Source: Saprospiraceae bacterium
Lineage (GTDB): Bacteria > Bacteroidota > Bacteroidia > Chitinophagales > Saprospiraceae
Assembly: GCA_013360405.1 (NCBI GenBank)
Contig: JABWBR010000018.1
Location: 1 to 64,000 of the forward strand
Length of the DNA: 64,000 nt
Direction: 5' to 3'
Positions 34,077 through 43,393 of the stretch are shown here, piece by piece. The notes beneath the pieces are model-generated. The model was not told the DNA's origin, made no database searches, and saw only the letters and a program-made list of their open reading frames with translations. The stretch's first letter is position 1, and each line of letters starts with the position of its first letter. Made by a program: the position numbers and the translations under genes.

Positions 34077-35132
34077 ATGAAAGAAGAGCCAATTGATAAT
34101 GACCAGTCGTCAGATGACTTACAAGATTATCAAGTCATTGTGGTCGATCCGAAACAAGCGCCCGTCCGGATCGACAAGTTCCTATTGGACAGGCTCAACA
34201 ATGTGTCGCGCAATCGCATTCAAATCGGACTCAGGGCCGGTGCAATACGAGTTGACGGACAGGAAGTAAAACCCAATTTTAAGATCAAGCCGGGGCAACA
34301 AATTTCGCTGATCGTGCCGCGGGCTGCGTCGGAGCCCTTTCGCATTTTTCCTCAGAACATACCGCTCGACATCATCTACGAAGACGACCATCTGCTGGTC
34401 ATCAACAAGCCGGCGGGCATGGTGGTTCACCCGGGTATAGGTCATTTCAAAGGCACCCTGGTAAACGCGCTCATCTACCACTTCCGCAACCTGCCGGTGA
34501 TGGAGGGCAACTACGAAGACCGGGTAGGCCTGGTACACCGCATCGACAAAAATACGTCGGGCCTGATGGTCATTGCCAAATCGGAGTACGCCATGACGCA
34601 CCTCGCCAAGCAATTTTTCTACCATACCATCGAGCGCACCTATCTGGCGCTCATTTGGGGTGAGCCCAAAGACGACGAGGGTACCATTGTGGGCAATGTG
34701 GGCCGCAATCCGCGTTTTCGCCACTTATTTACCGTTTTTCCCGATGGCGACGAGGGCAAATGGGCCGTCACGCATTTTAAAGTTCTGGAGCGCATGTACT
34801 ACGTAAGCCTGGTGCAGTGTAACCTGGAAACCGGCCGCACCCACCAGATCAGGGTGCACATGCAGTACATCGGCCATCCGTTGTTTAGCGACGATCGCTA
34901 CGGCGGCGACCGTATTGTGAGGGGAACGGTATTTAGCAGGTATAAAGATTTTGTTGAAAAAGTATTTACAGCTTTGCCCCGCCAGGCCCTGCACGCCAAA
35001 TCCCTGGGTTTTGAACACCCTGAAACCGGTGAATGGATGCAGTTCGAATGCGAACCGCCGGCCGATTTCCAGCAAGGGCTGGATATGTGGCGGGCTTATG
35101 TAGATGAACGAAAATCGGCAAAATTCAAATGA
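34077..35132 (+). CDS. RluA-family 23S rRNA pseudouridine synthase (RluD-like)
   Basis: 351 residues. An N-terminal S4 RNA-binding domain (about 28-85; VRIDKFLLDRLNNVSRNRIQ) precedes the synthase domain. The catalytic aspartate is D157 in VHRIDKNTSGLMV. The LLVINKPAGMVVHPG and the TGRTHQIRVHMQYIGHPL motifs are characteristic. It isomerises uridines, most likely in helix 69 of 23S rRNA if it is a true RluD. Overlaps the acyl-CoA reductase start by 4 bases (ATGA), so the two are translationally coupled. Confidence 0.93.
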   Translation: MKEEPIDNDQSSDDLQDYQVIVVDPKQAPVRIDKFLLDRLNNVSRNRIQIGLRAGAIRVDGQEVKPNFKIKPGQQISLIVPRAASEPFRIFPQNIPLDIIYEDDHLLVINKPAGMVVHPGIGHFKGTLVNALIYHFRNLPVMEGNYEDRVGLVHRIDKNTSGLMVIAKSEYAMTHLAKQFFYHTIERTYLALIWGEPKDDEGTIVGNVGRNPRFRHLFTVFPDGDEGKWAVTHFKVLERMYYVSLVQCNLETGRTHQIRVHMQYIGHPLFSDDRYGGDRIVRGTVFSRYKDFVEKVFTALPRQALHAKSLGFEHPETGEWMQFECEPPADFQQGLDMWRAYVDERKSAKFK

Positions 35133-36154
35133 TGACTCTCTCCCAACGTCTCGATGCGCTTATTAAACTGGGGCGCCATCTGTCGGCAAACGACGACGAA
35201 TACCTGCAAGCCCTCATCCAGCGCACGCATTATCACAACGCCTGGTTTACGCCCGACAGCCAACAACGCGCCCTGGCCGCCATTGCCGGCCAGTTTCTCG
35301 ATGCGCAAAAGCTGGCTTTATGGCTTGCGCCTTACCACCTACCGGAAGTGAACCCAACTCCGAAGGTTGTTGGACTTGTCCTGGCAGGCAACATTCCCTT
35401 GGTGGGTTTTCACGATATCTTGTGTGTATTTGTATCCGGCCATAAAGCGCAGATCAAACTTTCGGATAAAGACCCTTATCTACTGCCTTATTTACTCAAA
35501 CTCCTGGCTCGAATCGATGAACGCACCACCGGGTATTTTGAGGTTGCCGAGCGACTCAGCGGTTTCGACGCCGTTATCGCCACCGGCAGCAACAACTCGG
35601 CGCGTTATTTTGAGGCTTATTTCGGCGCTTATCCCCATATCATCCGGCACAACCGCAACGCCGTGGCGGTGCTCCACGGTCGTGAAACCCAGTCGGAATT
35701 GCTGGCGCTTGGCAACGATATATTGCAGTTTTTTGGATTGGGCTGCCGCAGCGTAGCCAAAATATACGTGCCCCGCGATTACGCTTTTGAGCCGCTGCTG
35801 GAGGCTCTGCACGAATACCGGCAGATCGTATTACACGACAAATACAAGCACAATTTCGATTATAATACCGCCATTTTTATGCTCAACCGCGTGCCCCATT
35901 TGGCCACCGGTAGCGTGATACTCACCGAAAACGAATCGCTGCAATCGCATATCGCCGGGCTGTATTACGAATACTACGACTCGCCCGAAGAGTTGCGTCA
36001 GATCCTCGAAGCCCGCCAGGAAGAAATCCAGTGTATTGTGGGCAATTTTTCCGAATTAAACCTCCCCCTTGTGCCTTTCGGCCAGGCCCAGCAACCCGCC
36101 CTCCGGGATTACGCCGACGGCGTGGATACGTTGGCGTTTTTGGAAGGACTGTAA
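35129..36154 (+). CDS. Acyl-CoA reductase (LuxC family)
   Basis: 341 residues of the LuxC/aldehyde-dehydrogenase-like acyl-CoA reductase family that is widespread in Bacteroidota. Visible are the NAD(P)-binding-type segment VVGLVLAGNIPLVGFHDIL, SGHKAQIKLSDKDPYL, IATGSNNSARYF, and the catalytic-cysteine region NDILQFFGLGCRSVAKIYVP with the only Cys in a conserved context (about residue 209). It probably reduces an acyl-CoA to the aldehyde; no lux genes occur here, so light production is not implied. Coupled to the pseudouridine synthase by a 4-base overlap. A GGGCTTAG repeat follows the stop codon. Confidence 0.82.
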   Translation: MMTLSQRLDALIKLGRHLSANDDEYLQALIQRTHYHNAWFTPDSQQRALAAIAGQFLDAQKLALWLAPYHLPEVNPTPKVVGLVLAGNIPLVGFHDILCVFVSGHKAQIKLSDKDPYLLPYLLKLLARIDERTTGYFEVAERLSGFDAVIATGSNNSARYFEAYFGAYPHIIRHNRNAVAVLHGRETQSELLALGNDILQFFGLGCRSVAKIYVPRDYAFEPLLEALHEYRQIVLHDKYKHNFDYNTAIFMLNRVPHLATGSVILTENESLQSHIAGLYYEYYDSPEELRQILEARQEEIQCIVGNFSELNLPLVPFGQAQQPALRDYADGVDTLAFLEGL

Positions 36155-36228
36155 GTTAGCTTTTAGGGCTTAGGGCTTAGCTTTTAGGGCTTAGTAGCTA
36201 ACTGCTAAGCCCTGACAGCTAAAAACCC
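36154..36228. repeat. GGGCTTAG inverted repeat array
   Basis: Direct copies of CTTTTAGGGCTTAG are followed by the complements CTAAGCCCT and AGCTAAAA, starting at the acyl-CoA reductase stop codon. It can fold into a hairpin and is followed by CCCCTCCCCGGGG. No coding potential. Confidence 0.82.
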
Positions 36229-36309
36229 CTCCCCGGGGTAACTTTTTTGTGAAAATTACGATATAAGCATAGTTGTACTGACTAAACCGCACAGTAAACC
36301 TAAACGACT

Positions 36310-38937
36310 ATGAACTACTACCTACCCCTGTTTATGGCAATCGTATTATTGCCTTTACATAACATTAATGCGAATGCCTACCCACCTCCTTGCGCCGCCA
36401 ATGCCGGTTACATTGCCAATAACAGCACCACACCCGGATTGCATACCTGGACGGTAGGCGCCGATCTCACAGACCCTTCTACCAACCAGGAAATCGTTTT
36501 CTCGGTGGTGTATTACGGCAATCAGCCGGGGCCTACTTTCGATTATGCCTTAATGTTGGTGGATGCCTCGAATAAAATAGTGGCCTACCACACCGATTCC
36601 GACCCCAATTTTGGCAATTTTGATTTTAGCGTTTTGCCTGCCGGGGCCTACCGGGTAGTCGGGCTTTCGTATAGCCAGAGCAATTCGCCAGGCGATGTGG
36701 GCAGCTATTTGCAAAACCTCATTGCTCTGGGCTATACCAGCGACTTGGAAGCCATTAACCTGGATAGTTATATCACGGGGGGGAGCTTTTGTATGTATTA
36801 TAACTCAGCTCCCGACGAAGCCAGTTCGGTGTATATAGCTTCGTCTACTTTTGCCGCTACAGGTCAGGTAACCCGTAACGATGGTACCCCATTAGCGGGC
36901 GTTACCGTACAAGCAGGAGGCGATATAAATACCAGCGCGGTTACTAATGCCGGGGGATTTTATCAATTCAATGGCCTTCCGGCAAATGGCGTCTATTACC
37001 TTCGCGCCGACAAAATGGCTGAAAGTTCGCCACCCGCCATGCCGTTATCTATTGCAGATGTCCTGCGCCTGCAAGATCGCATATTCGGTTTTCCGTCGTT
37101 TAGCAGCAACTGCGAGAGCATCACATCTGATATGAATGGAAGTTCAGCCTTGAGTACCTTCGACAGAGTAATCATGGCCCGCCATATTTTGGGGATACCC
37201 AATAATTTCAGGTGGAATATCGTGCCCGCTGCGGTGGCGGCGCAATCTCCGGATTTAGGATTCAATCCGTATATTGAAACGGGCCAATTAGCAGCTGATG
37301 GTCAATATGATTTTGTCGCATTCTGGCCGGGTGCTTTCCAAAATTGCGGTATCACGCCGGTGTATATCCCATCGGCACTCTCCTTGACGCCTCAAATACT
37401 GGCAACACCGGCATACGCCGGCGCTACGATTGATGTGCCTATTATAGCCGGACAAATGGACAACATAGCAGGTTTACAGTTTAGCGTGCAATTCGATCCT
37501 GCTGCGCTCACCCTTACCGGCGTTATTAAGGGTAGTAATTTTGGGAATGCCCTGACCAACGCTGAAAACGCGCCAAATCTCGCGCTGGCAAATGCAAACG
37601 GAAGTATGGGCCTCGTGTGGACAAAGCCGGAGATCCCAAATGCCAGCTATCCGGCAGGAGAAGAAATTTGCCGGCTCGTCTTTCAGGTCAACGGTCCGGC
37701 AGGCAATACCGAAATCAGTATCAGTGATATACAAACGCCGGCATATACAGCCGACGATCAATACCGCTTGTCGCCTATCATCAAAAACAGCGGCACACTA
37801 CAAATATTGGTATGCGATCCGCAGCCCAACTTAGCTTGTTTCGACCCCGTTTCCATAACGCTTGGCCCCGATTGTACAGCTGAGCTTACTCCTGCATTGG
37901 CGCTTGATGGCGACCTGGGCTGTCTCAGTTACGCCGATTTTACGGTAACGGTATTAGACGGCAATACTTCCAACGGCGCCATTATAGATGAGCCGGGTAC
38001 TTATAATTACCAAATTGAACTAACAGGCGGCGCTGTACCCGGCATCAATTTTAGCTCTTGCTGGGGTACCGTGATCGCTTCAGGTTCCAACAGCCCGTCC
38101 ACAGGACTCAATTGTGCCAATCCCACGGCAGGCATCGGTTCGGCTACCGGTACGGTAAACTATGACCCCGGCACCGGCGTATTTACGCTTACGAGTACGG
38201 GTACGATGTATAATCCATCACAGGACAACGTGTGGATGGTGCCCTTTCAGCTATGTGGAGACGGTGAATTTTACGCCGAAGTCACCAGTGTTACCAATGG
38301 CTTCGCCGGTATCATGATGCGCGAAGATTTGGATGCGAATTCTAAAAAAGTAGCTATCCTCACTAATGGGGGTAACAGCTATCGCAGAGAAATCAGAATG
38401 AATAAAGGCGATAATGCCACATTTGCCAATTCGCCCCGCCTAAATCCTCGCTGGGTAAGAATAACCCGCGTTGGAAACGTCTTTACGGCGTATACTTCGC
38501 CCGATGGCAACACCTGGTTATATGCTTTCAGCGTCACTATTCCGATGAATTCTTGTATTTATGCGGGTATGGCCACCTTTAGCAATAACCAGACTCAAAC
38601 GGTCACTGCCACATATGACAACGTCACCCTCATTGATTACATCCCGTTGGTAGCTCTGCCGGTTACATTCCTGGAGCAACAGCCTTTTGATGTGGCGCTG
38701 TTTCCCAATCCCTCAGCAGGAGAAGTTCGGATTATCTGGCCGCATACAGCGGAAGCTGTCTCAGCCTCTCTGCAAATCACAGACAATTTGGGGCGTTTGG
38801 TTTATTATCAACCACATTACTTCGTTGATGGAGAGGCACTCGCCCTGGATTTGAGTAATGAACCTACGGGGATTTATTTTTTTAGTGTGATTGCTGATAA
38901 CAAGATAGTGTGGCGCGGCAAGTGGGTAAAAAGGTGA
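36310..38937 (+). CDS. T9SS-secreted protein with dockerin-like and cohesin-like domains
   Basis: 875 residues. Signal peptide about 1-23. Residues 35-165 form a beta-rich domain with no clear match. A carboxypeptidase-regulatory-like domain (about 183-233, TGQVTRNDGTPLAGVTVQAG) is followed by a dockerin-like pair of helix-loop segments (about 243-297, SIADVLRLQDRIFG and STFDRVIMARHILG). A cohesin-like domain follows (about 355-500, AGATIDVPIIAGQMDNIAG and LQFSVQFDPAAL). A DUF1349/laminin-G-like domain covers about 590-765 (AGIMMREDLDANSKKV). A T9SS type A sorting domain ends the protein (about 800-875, LFPNPSAGEVRIIW to GKWVKR). It is exported through the outer membrane and anchored. Ligand unknown. 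No neighbouring cellulosome-like genes occur. Confidence 0.82.
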   Translation: MNYYLPLFMAIVLLPLHNINANAYPPPCAANAGYIANNSTTPGLHTWTVGADLTDPSTNQEIVFSVVYYGNQPGPTFDYALMLVDASNKIVAYHTDSDPNFGNFDFSVLPAGAYRVVGLSYSQSNSPGDVGSYLQNLIALGYTSDLEAINLDSYITGGSFCMYYNSAPDEASSVYIASSTFAATGQVTRNDGTPLAGVTVQAGGDINTSAVTNAGGFYQFNGLPANGVYYLRADKMAESSPPAMPLSIADVLRLQDRIFGFPSFSSNCESITSDMNGSSALSTFDRVIMARHILGIPNNFRWNIVPAAVAAQSPDLGFNPYIETGQLAADGQYDFVAFWPGAFQNCGITPVYIPSALSLTPQILATPAYAGATIDVPIIAGQMDNIAGLQFSVQFDPAALTLTGVIKGSNFGNALTNAENAPNLALANANGSMGLVWTKPEIPNASYPAGEEICRLVFQVNGPAGNTEISISDIQTPAYTADDQYRLSPIIKNSGTLQILVCDPQPNLACFDPVSITLGPDCTAELTPALALDGDLGCLSYADFTVTVLDGNTSNGAIIDEPGTYNYQIELTGGAVPGINFSSCWGTVIASGSNSPSTGLNCANPTAGIGSATGTVNYDPGTGVFTLTSTGTMYNPSQDNVWMVPFQLCGDGEFYAEVTSVTNGFAGIMMREDLDANSKKVAILTNGGNSYRREIRMNKGDNATFANSPRLNPRWVRITRVGNVFTAYTSPDGNTWLYAFSVTIPMNSCIYAGMATFSNNQTQTVTATYDNVTLIDYIPLVALPVTFLEQQPFDVALFPNPSAGEVRIIWPHTAEAVSASLQITDNLGRLVYYQPHYFVDGEALALDLSNEPTGIYFFSVIADNKIVWRGKWVKR

Positions 38938-38939
38938 AA

Positions 38940-39314
38940 CTAAAAAGTAATTAACTCAACATCTGAAAAACTTCTAAAAATAACGTCATTACTCACGAGT
39001 GCGCTGTTGAAATCAATTGAAGAGGCAGCAATAATAGCGTCAGGTAGCTTTAATTGTCTTGTTCGCCTAATCTGAATTGTTTTCAATAATAATGAAGTGT
39101 TAGTGCTGTCTAAACTAACTACGTCAATTCTATTTTTTAGAATAGAAAAGAGCATTTCATCATTTGGAGTAATGTCTGGAAAAGCAAGGAATTCGAGTTC
39201 AGAAATAACCGATGCACCTATCCAACTTGCATTATGCAACAATGAAATTAGGTTATCATTTCCCTTTAATAGGGCAATGATAGCATTGGTATCCAAAAAA
39301 TATCTACCATTCAT
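38940..39314 (-). CDS. PIN-domain toxin (VapC-like)
   Basis: 124 residues, a single PIN ribonuclease domain. Acidic residues expected at the metal site are present: D8 in YFLDTNAII, E41 in SELEF, D92 in KLPDAIIAA and D110 in LVSNDVIF. VapC toxins cut tRNA or rRNA when freed from the antitoxin. The gene overlaps the upstream small gene by 11 bases, the normal arrangement of vapBC modules. It ends 3 bases from the stop of the T9SS protein on the other strand. Base composition is lower in G+C than its neighbours, which suggests acquisition. Confidence 0.88.
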   Translation of the reverse strand: MNGRYFLDTNAIIALLKGNDNLISLLHNASWIGASVISELEFLAFPDITPNDEMLFSILKNRIDVVSLDSTNTSLLLKTIQIRRTRQLKLPDAIIAASSIDFNSALVSNDVIFRSFSDVELITF

Positions 39315-39519
39315 TTCTTAATTTCCTTTGTTCTTCAACGGCATCGCCTGTCCATTCAAGCTTACCTGTGATATCTGAAAAGTCGTAGGAGGGTATGTTT
39401 GGTGAAGAAGTTGTAGCGTCGGAAGAAGACGGAACAACCTTAACATAATCCAGTGTACGCAAAAATTGGATTAACAGCGTATAGTGGCTCTCTTCAATAT
39501 TTAGGACAACTTGTTTCAT
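39304..39519 (-). CDS. Antitoxin of the PIN-domain pair
   Basis: 71 residues. Two parts are visible: an N-terminal strand/helix (MKQVVLNIEESHYTLLIQFL) and a C-terminal tail rich in acidic and polar residues that reads FSDITGKLEWTGDAVEEQRK, of the kind that wraps the toxin. It does not show a clear AbrB or RHH signature; position and size make it the antitoxin. Its 3' end overlaps the toxin gene by 11 bases. Confidence 0.75.
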   Translation of the reverse strand: MKQVVLNIEESHYTLLIQFLRTLDYVKVVPSSSDATTSSPNIPSYDFSDITGKLEWTGDAVEEQRKLRNEW

Positions 39520-39584
39520 AATAATAAGATGATTACAAATTTAACAAAATAATCGAATTGAGAGTTTCCAAACCTGGTATTAAA

Positions 39585-41921
39585 TCACCTCACCAACATC
39601 ACATCCCCCTCCACGCTGATCACCTCATCGTCAATGAATTCCAAATCGACGAGGTAGACGAATATGCCTTGGGGCATGGGTTTGCCCCTGAATTCGCCAT
39701 TCCAGCCAACGCTGGAATCATTGGGCGCAAAATCACGTAGTTCGTACACCAACTCGCCCCAGCGGGAGAACACTTTGAACGACTTCACCAGACGAACCTC
39801 CGGCCCGGCAAATACGCTAAGCAGGTCGTTGATCCCATCGGCATTGGGACTGAAGACGTTGGGAATGAATACGTCCCTGATTTTGGCTACCAGCACTGTC
39901 ACGCTATCGCTGGTGATGCAATCGTCGGCAGAAGTTACGCTCACGTTATAAGTGGTGGTGTGGTAGGGCGCGGCCACTGGGTCGGGGCAATCGATACACG
40001 AGAGATTATACGGCGGCGACCACTGAATGGTATCCGGCAGCAGGTTGATAATAACCCGCAAGGGGGTACTTTCTGCAAGCGCGATGATGACGTCTTCTCC
40101 GGCGTCAATTTGGGGTATAGCTGCCGCCACAAGTTGCGCAGTCGTATCGGCGGTACAGCCATTGGCGTCCTGCACGATAAGGGTATATGGGCCCTCGTAC
40201 AAGTTCGTAAACAGCGAGTCTGCACCAAACCCCTGGCCTTTGAGTTCATATAAATAGGGCTCGATACCTCCGCTAATTGAACTTACGCCAATACTTCCCG
40301 TCTCGGGGCCTTCGCAATTGGGGTCGGTAAACACTGCGGCCAGCAATAATTCGGCAGGCTCATCCAGGAGGTTGCTGCCGCTGAGCAGACATCCCCGGCT
40401 ATCGGTGACTGTAACTGTATAAATTCCGGCCGGCATGCCGTTGAGCTGGGCCGAAGTATTGCCCGTATCCCATATGAACGAATAGGGCGATGTGCCACCC
40501 TGCGGCAGCACTTCCAGCAGGCCGTCCTGCCCGCCGAAGCAAGATATATTGACACCGTTGTAATCTGACAAGCTCCATGACAAAGCCAGCGGCTGCGGCT
40601 CGGAGATCTCGGCAATGAGCACTACGTCGTTGCCAAAACCATCAGATATGTTGACCAGGTAAACGCCCGGCGGCATGTTATTGATCGTTTGCGCCTGGTT
40701 GGCATTCGCCAGCCCACCGGTGCCCGATGGATTGCCGTTGGTGCGCGCCCAGGTATAAGTAAACGGCGGCGTGCCGTCGGTTATCGCAAAGGTGAGCGAA
40801 CCCGAATTTTCACCAAAACAACGCACAGGTCCCGCCGCTATATCGCCCTGCATTTCGCACACGATGTTATTCAGGCTAAGGTGAATAATGCTATCGCAAC
40901 CGTTAACAGAGGTCAGGGCTACGTCGTATTGTCCGGGAAGAGAAAAGGAGGAATTGCCTATCGGAATGCTGTCGCCTTCGCAAATAAAAAAGCTCAGGTC
41001 GGTTTCTATTACCAGATTTTCAGTTAGAATCAATTGTACCATGCTATCACAGCCTCCCGCCACGGTATAATGAAACTCGTAAACCCCGGGGTCGCACAGT
41101 GTCGTATCGGCAAAGTCAAAGCAGTCGTCTTCACAAATCGCCTGTTCGATTATGGTGGGCGGAATATCCTCAATGAGAATCGTGCGGCAACTTGGGGTAG
41201 CCTCATCGCATGCGTTTGTAGCCTTTACGCATAGCTCATAAGAGCCCGTTGCCGTCCAGTCGATGGATACAGACTGGTTTGTGCCTATGAGGGTATTGTT
41301 GAGCGTCCACCTGTATTGAGTGGCTCCGACGATCGTGTCGGCGGTATATTGCGAGGTTGTGCCCGTACAGCCTTCCGCAGGGCCGGCAATCGAACCCGAG
41401 GTAGTTAAAGGAGAGACTTCGGTACTTCCTTGCAATACGGTAATGGTATAGCGGCACACGTCGTCGCCGCTTCCATCCATTACAAAATAATAATATTGAC
41501 CGACTGTGAGCGGTACGGTATTGGTAAAAGTGGCCGTCGAATTGTTATCGACGTCCGTATTGCAATTTGATACGAGGGTGAAATTCTGGCAGTTGAGGCT
41601 TTGGTAGATGCCTATTTCCAGCCCCAATCCCAATTGACAATTAAAAACCTGAACGGCTATTTCGATATTGGGCGTACCCGCAATAAAGGCGATCCACTGC
41701 ATGTGGTGTATCTGGGTGGTGCAAAAACCCGGAGGCGCCTGGCCCTGTATCTGGCTGCTGTTGATACCTGTAAAGCCGTCAATATCGCAGATTACGCAGG
41801 CCGGGGCGCAGGTAGAAGTCATGGCCGGGTTGACGCCGCAGGGAAGCGGCTGGGCATTCAGCGAAAGCGAAAAAATGACTAAAAACAGTGTAACAGGGAA
41901 TAGGTGTGACCTTATCTTCAT
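39585..41921 (-). CDS. Large secreted protein with SprB-type repeats and gliding-motility C-terminal domain
   Basis: 778 residues from the ATG at 41921 (MKIRSHLFPVTLF), which begins the signal peptide; an upstream ATG at 41945 only lengthens it. Early Cys-rich domain (about 22-185), PKD-like segment (about 190-265; YRWTLNNTLIG), then CDSI/CDSM-type repeats (GGCDSMVQL, GCDSIIHL). SprB-like repeats follow with VRCFGENSGSLTF, ISCFGGQDGLLEV and related phrases. The end is a type B sorting domain (NVFSPNADGINDLLSVF, FSRWGELVYE, GVFVY-like GIFVYLVDL). It is exported by T9SS to the cell surface, perhaps in adhesion or motility. Single gene. Confidence 0.88.
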   Translation of the reverse strand: MKIRSHLFPVTLFLVIFSLSLNAQPLPCGVNPAMTSTCAPACVICDIDGFTGINSSQIQGQAPPGFCTTQIHHMQWIAFIAGTPNIEIAVQVFNCQLGLGLEIGIYQSLNCQNFTLVSNCNTDVDNNSTATFTNTVPLTVGQYYYFVMDGSGDDVCRYTITVLQGSTEVSPLTTSGSIAGPAEGCTGTTSQYTADTIVGATQYRWTLNNTLIGTNQSVSIDWTATGSYELCVKATNACDEATPSCRTILIEDIPPTIIEQAICEDDCFDFADTTLCDPGVYEFHYTVAGGCDSMVQLILTENLVIETDLSFFICEGDSIPIGNSSFSLPGQYDVALTSVNGCDSIIHLSLNNIVCEMQGDIAAGPVRCFGENSGSLTFAITDGTPPFTYTWARTNGNPSGTGGLANANQAQTINNMPPGVYLVNISDGFGNDVVLIAEISEPQPLALSWSLSDYNGVNISCFGGQDGLLEVLPQGGTSPYSFIWDTGNTSAQLNGMPAGIYTVTVTDSRGCLLSGSNLLDEPAELLLAAVFTDPNCEGPETGSIGVSSISGGIEPYLYELKGQGFGADSLFTNLYEGPYTLIVQDANGCTADTTAQLVAAAIPQIDAGEDVIIALAESTPLRVIINLLPDTIQWSPPYNLSCIDCPDPVAAPYHTTTYNVSVTSADDCITSDSVTVLVAKIRDVFIPNVFSPNADGINDLLSVFAGPEVRLVKSFKVFSRWGELVYELRDFAPNDSSVGWNGEFRGKPMPQGIFVYLVDLEFIDDEVISVEGDVMLVR

Positions 41922-42044
41922 GTCCGGTTTTTTAATTAATCCCAAACATAAGCGGTTTATCGAAAATTACCGCTTGTGTTTTGGTCTAATGGCAGACCAT
42001 ACGAAGATAGTTTAGCGCTACATCCCAAAGGTTGCAGGTTCTGT

Positions 42045-43292
42045 TCAAGCTTTTTCCTCCCAAACCATCGCCAGGTGCGCCAGCGTCTCGACCGCTTTTT
42101 GCATGTCTTGCACCGATACCCATTCCTGCTTGGAGTGGAAGGCGTGTTCGCCGGCAAAGATATTTGGAGAGGGCAAACCCATAAAGGAAAGCCGGGAGCC
42201 GTCGGTACCCCCGCGGATACTTGATTGGTGGGGCTGCAAACCCGCGCGTTTGATGGCTTCAACGGCGTGTGTAACGATTTGCGGGTGCTGGTCGAGCACC
42301 TCTTTCATATTGCGGTATTGCTCGGTGAGTTTCCACTCGTAGGTAGAACGCGGGTAATTGACCATTACGTCCTTCACGATTTGCTCTAGTTCGGCTTCAT
42401 GGTACTGGAGGCCGGCCACTGCAAAATCGCGGATAATGAAGCGCAGGGTGGCCTGTTCGGCGTTGCCGTTGAGCATTACGGGGTGTACAAAGCCTTCGCG
42501 GCCTTCGGTGGTTTCGGGGCTGAGGCGGTTTTTGGGCAGGCTGGCCAGGATATCGCCGGCAATTTTGATGGCGTTTTCCATTTTGCCTTTGGCAAATCCC
42601 GGGTGGGCGCTTACACCGGTAATGGTGATCACCACGGCGTCGGCGCTGAAGGTCTCGTCTTCGAGCGAACCCAGGCGCTCCCCGTCTACGGTGTAGCAGA
42701 AGTCGGCGCCTAGTTTTTTCAGGTCTACTTTGTCTACGCCCCGGCCTATTTCTTCGTCGGGGGTAAATAGTATTTTGATGGTACCGTGTTTAATGCCCGG
42801 ATTTTCCATGAAAAACTGTGCCGTATTCATAATGGCGGCCAGTCCGGCTTTGTTGTCGGCGCCGAGCAGGGTAGTACCGCTTGCAGTTACAATGTCATTA
42901 CCCATCTGCTCAGCCAGGTCGGGGTGGTCGGCCAGGCGAATCACTATGTTGGGGTCGTCGGGCAGCACGATGTCGGCGCCGTTGTAATTGCGGTGCACAA
43001 TGGGCTTTACACCCGTACCGCTGCTGTCGGGCGAGGTGTCCATGTGCGAACAATAACAAATCACGGGCACCTTTTTGTCCGTATTAGCGGGGATGGTGCC
43101 GTAGACGTAGCAAAATTCATCGAGTGCGGCATCAGCAACACCAAGGGCTTTGAGTTCCTCGACCAATACCCGTCCCAGGTCTTTTTGCTTTTCCGTAGAA
43201 GGGTACGTCTTCGACTCCGGGTCCGACTGGGTGTCGATGACCACGTAGCGCAGAAAGCGCTCGAGCACGGAGTATTTTATGGGTAGGGACAT
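42045..43292 (-). CDS. pepT: Peptidase T (tripeptide aminopeptidase)
   Basis: 415 residues of the M20 di-zinc family. It removes the N-terminal residue from tripeptides in the cytoplasm. The metal ligand region HMDTSPDSSG starts at H83 with D85 next; LLGADNKAGLAAI (about 142-154) carries the bridging aspartate, and FTPDEEIGRGVD the catalytic and ligand glutamates. The start KYSVLERFLRYVVIDTQSD and the end RGGTDGSRLSFMGLP are typical. Lies downstream of sucC on the same strand, separated by a CAGCACAT repeat hairpin. Confidence 0.95.
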   Translation of the reverse strand: MSLPIKYSVLERFLRYVVIDTQSDPESKTYPSTEKQKDLGRVLVEELKALGVADAALDEFCYVYGTIPANTDKKVPVICYCSHMDTSPDSSGTGVKPIVHRNYNGADIVLPDDPNIVIRLADHPDLAEQMGNDIVTASGTTLLGADNKAGLAAIMNTAQFFMENPGIKHGTIKILFTPDEEIGRGVDKVDLKKLGADFCYTVDGERLGSLEDETFSADAVVITITGVSAHPGFAKGKMENAIKIAGDILASLPKNRLSPETTEGREGFVHPVMLNGNAEQATLRFIIRDFAVAGLQYHEAELEQIVKDVMVNYPRSTYEWKLTEQYRNMKEVLDQHPQIVTHAVEAIKRAGLQPHQSSIRGGTDGSRLSFMGLPSPNIFAGEHAFHSKQEWVSVQDMQKAVETLAHLAMVWEEKA

Positions 43293-43308
43293 GGTTGTTT
43301 ATTTTTTG

Positions 43309-43393
43309 ATGTGCTAATTTGCTAATTTGCTGATGTGCTGATTTTTTTGTAATTAAAAAATAATTATCAGCACATCAGCACATCAGCACATCA
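43309..43393. repeat. CAGCACAT inverted repeat array between sucC and pepT
   Basis: One half reads TGTGCTAATTTGCTAATTTGCTGATGTGCTGA, the other (TA)TCAGCACATCAGCACATCAGCACATCA, with an AT-rich loop. Read in the sucC direction the TGA stop codon of sucC is the first TGA of the repeat. The hairpin would fold just downstream of sucC and upstream of pepT. Confidence 0.87.

Noticed and set aside
35129-36154. Bioluminescence (lux) genes
   Set aside because: Only the LuxC-type reductase is present; this family is widespread in Bacteroidota without luciferase genes.
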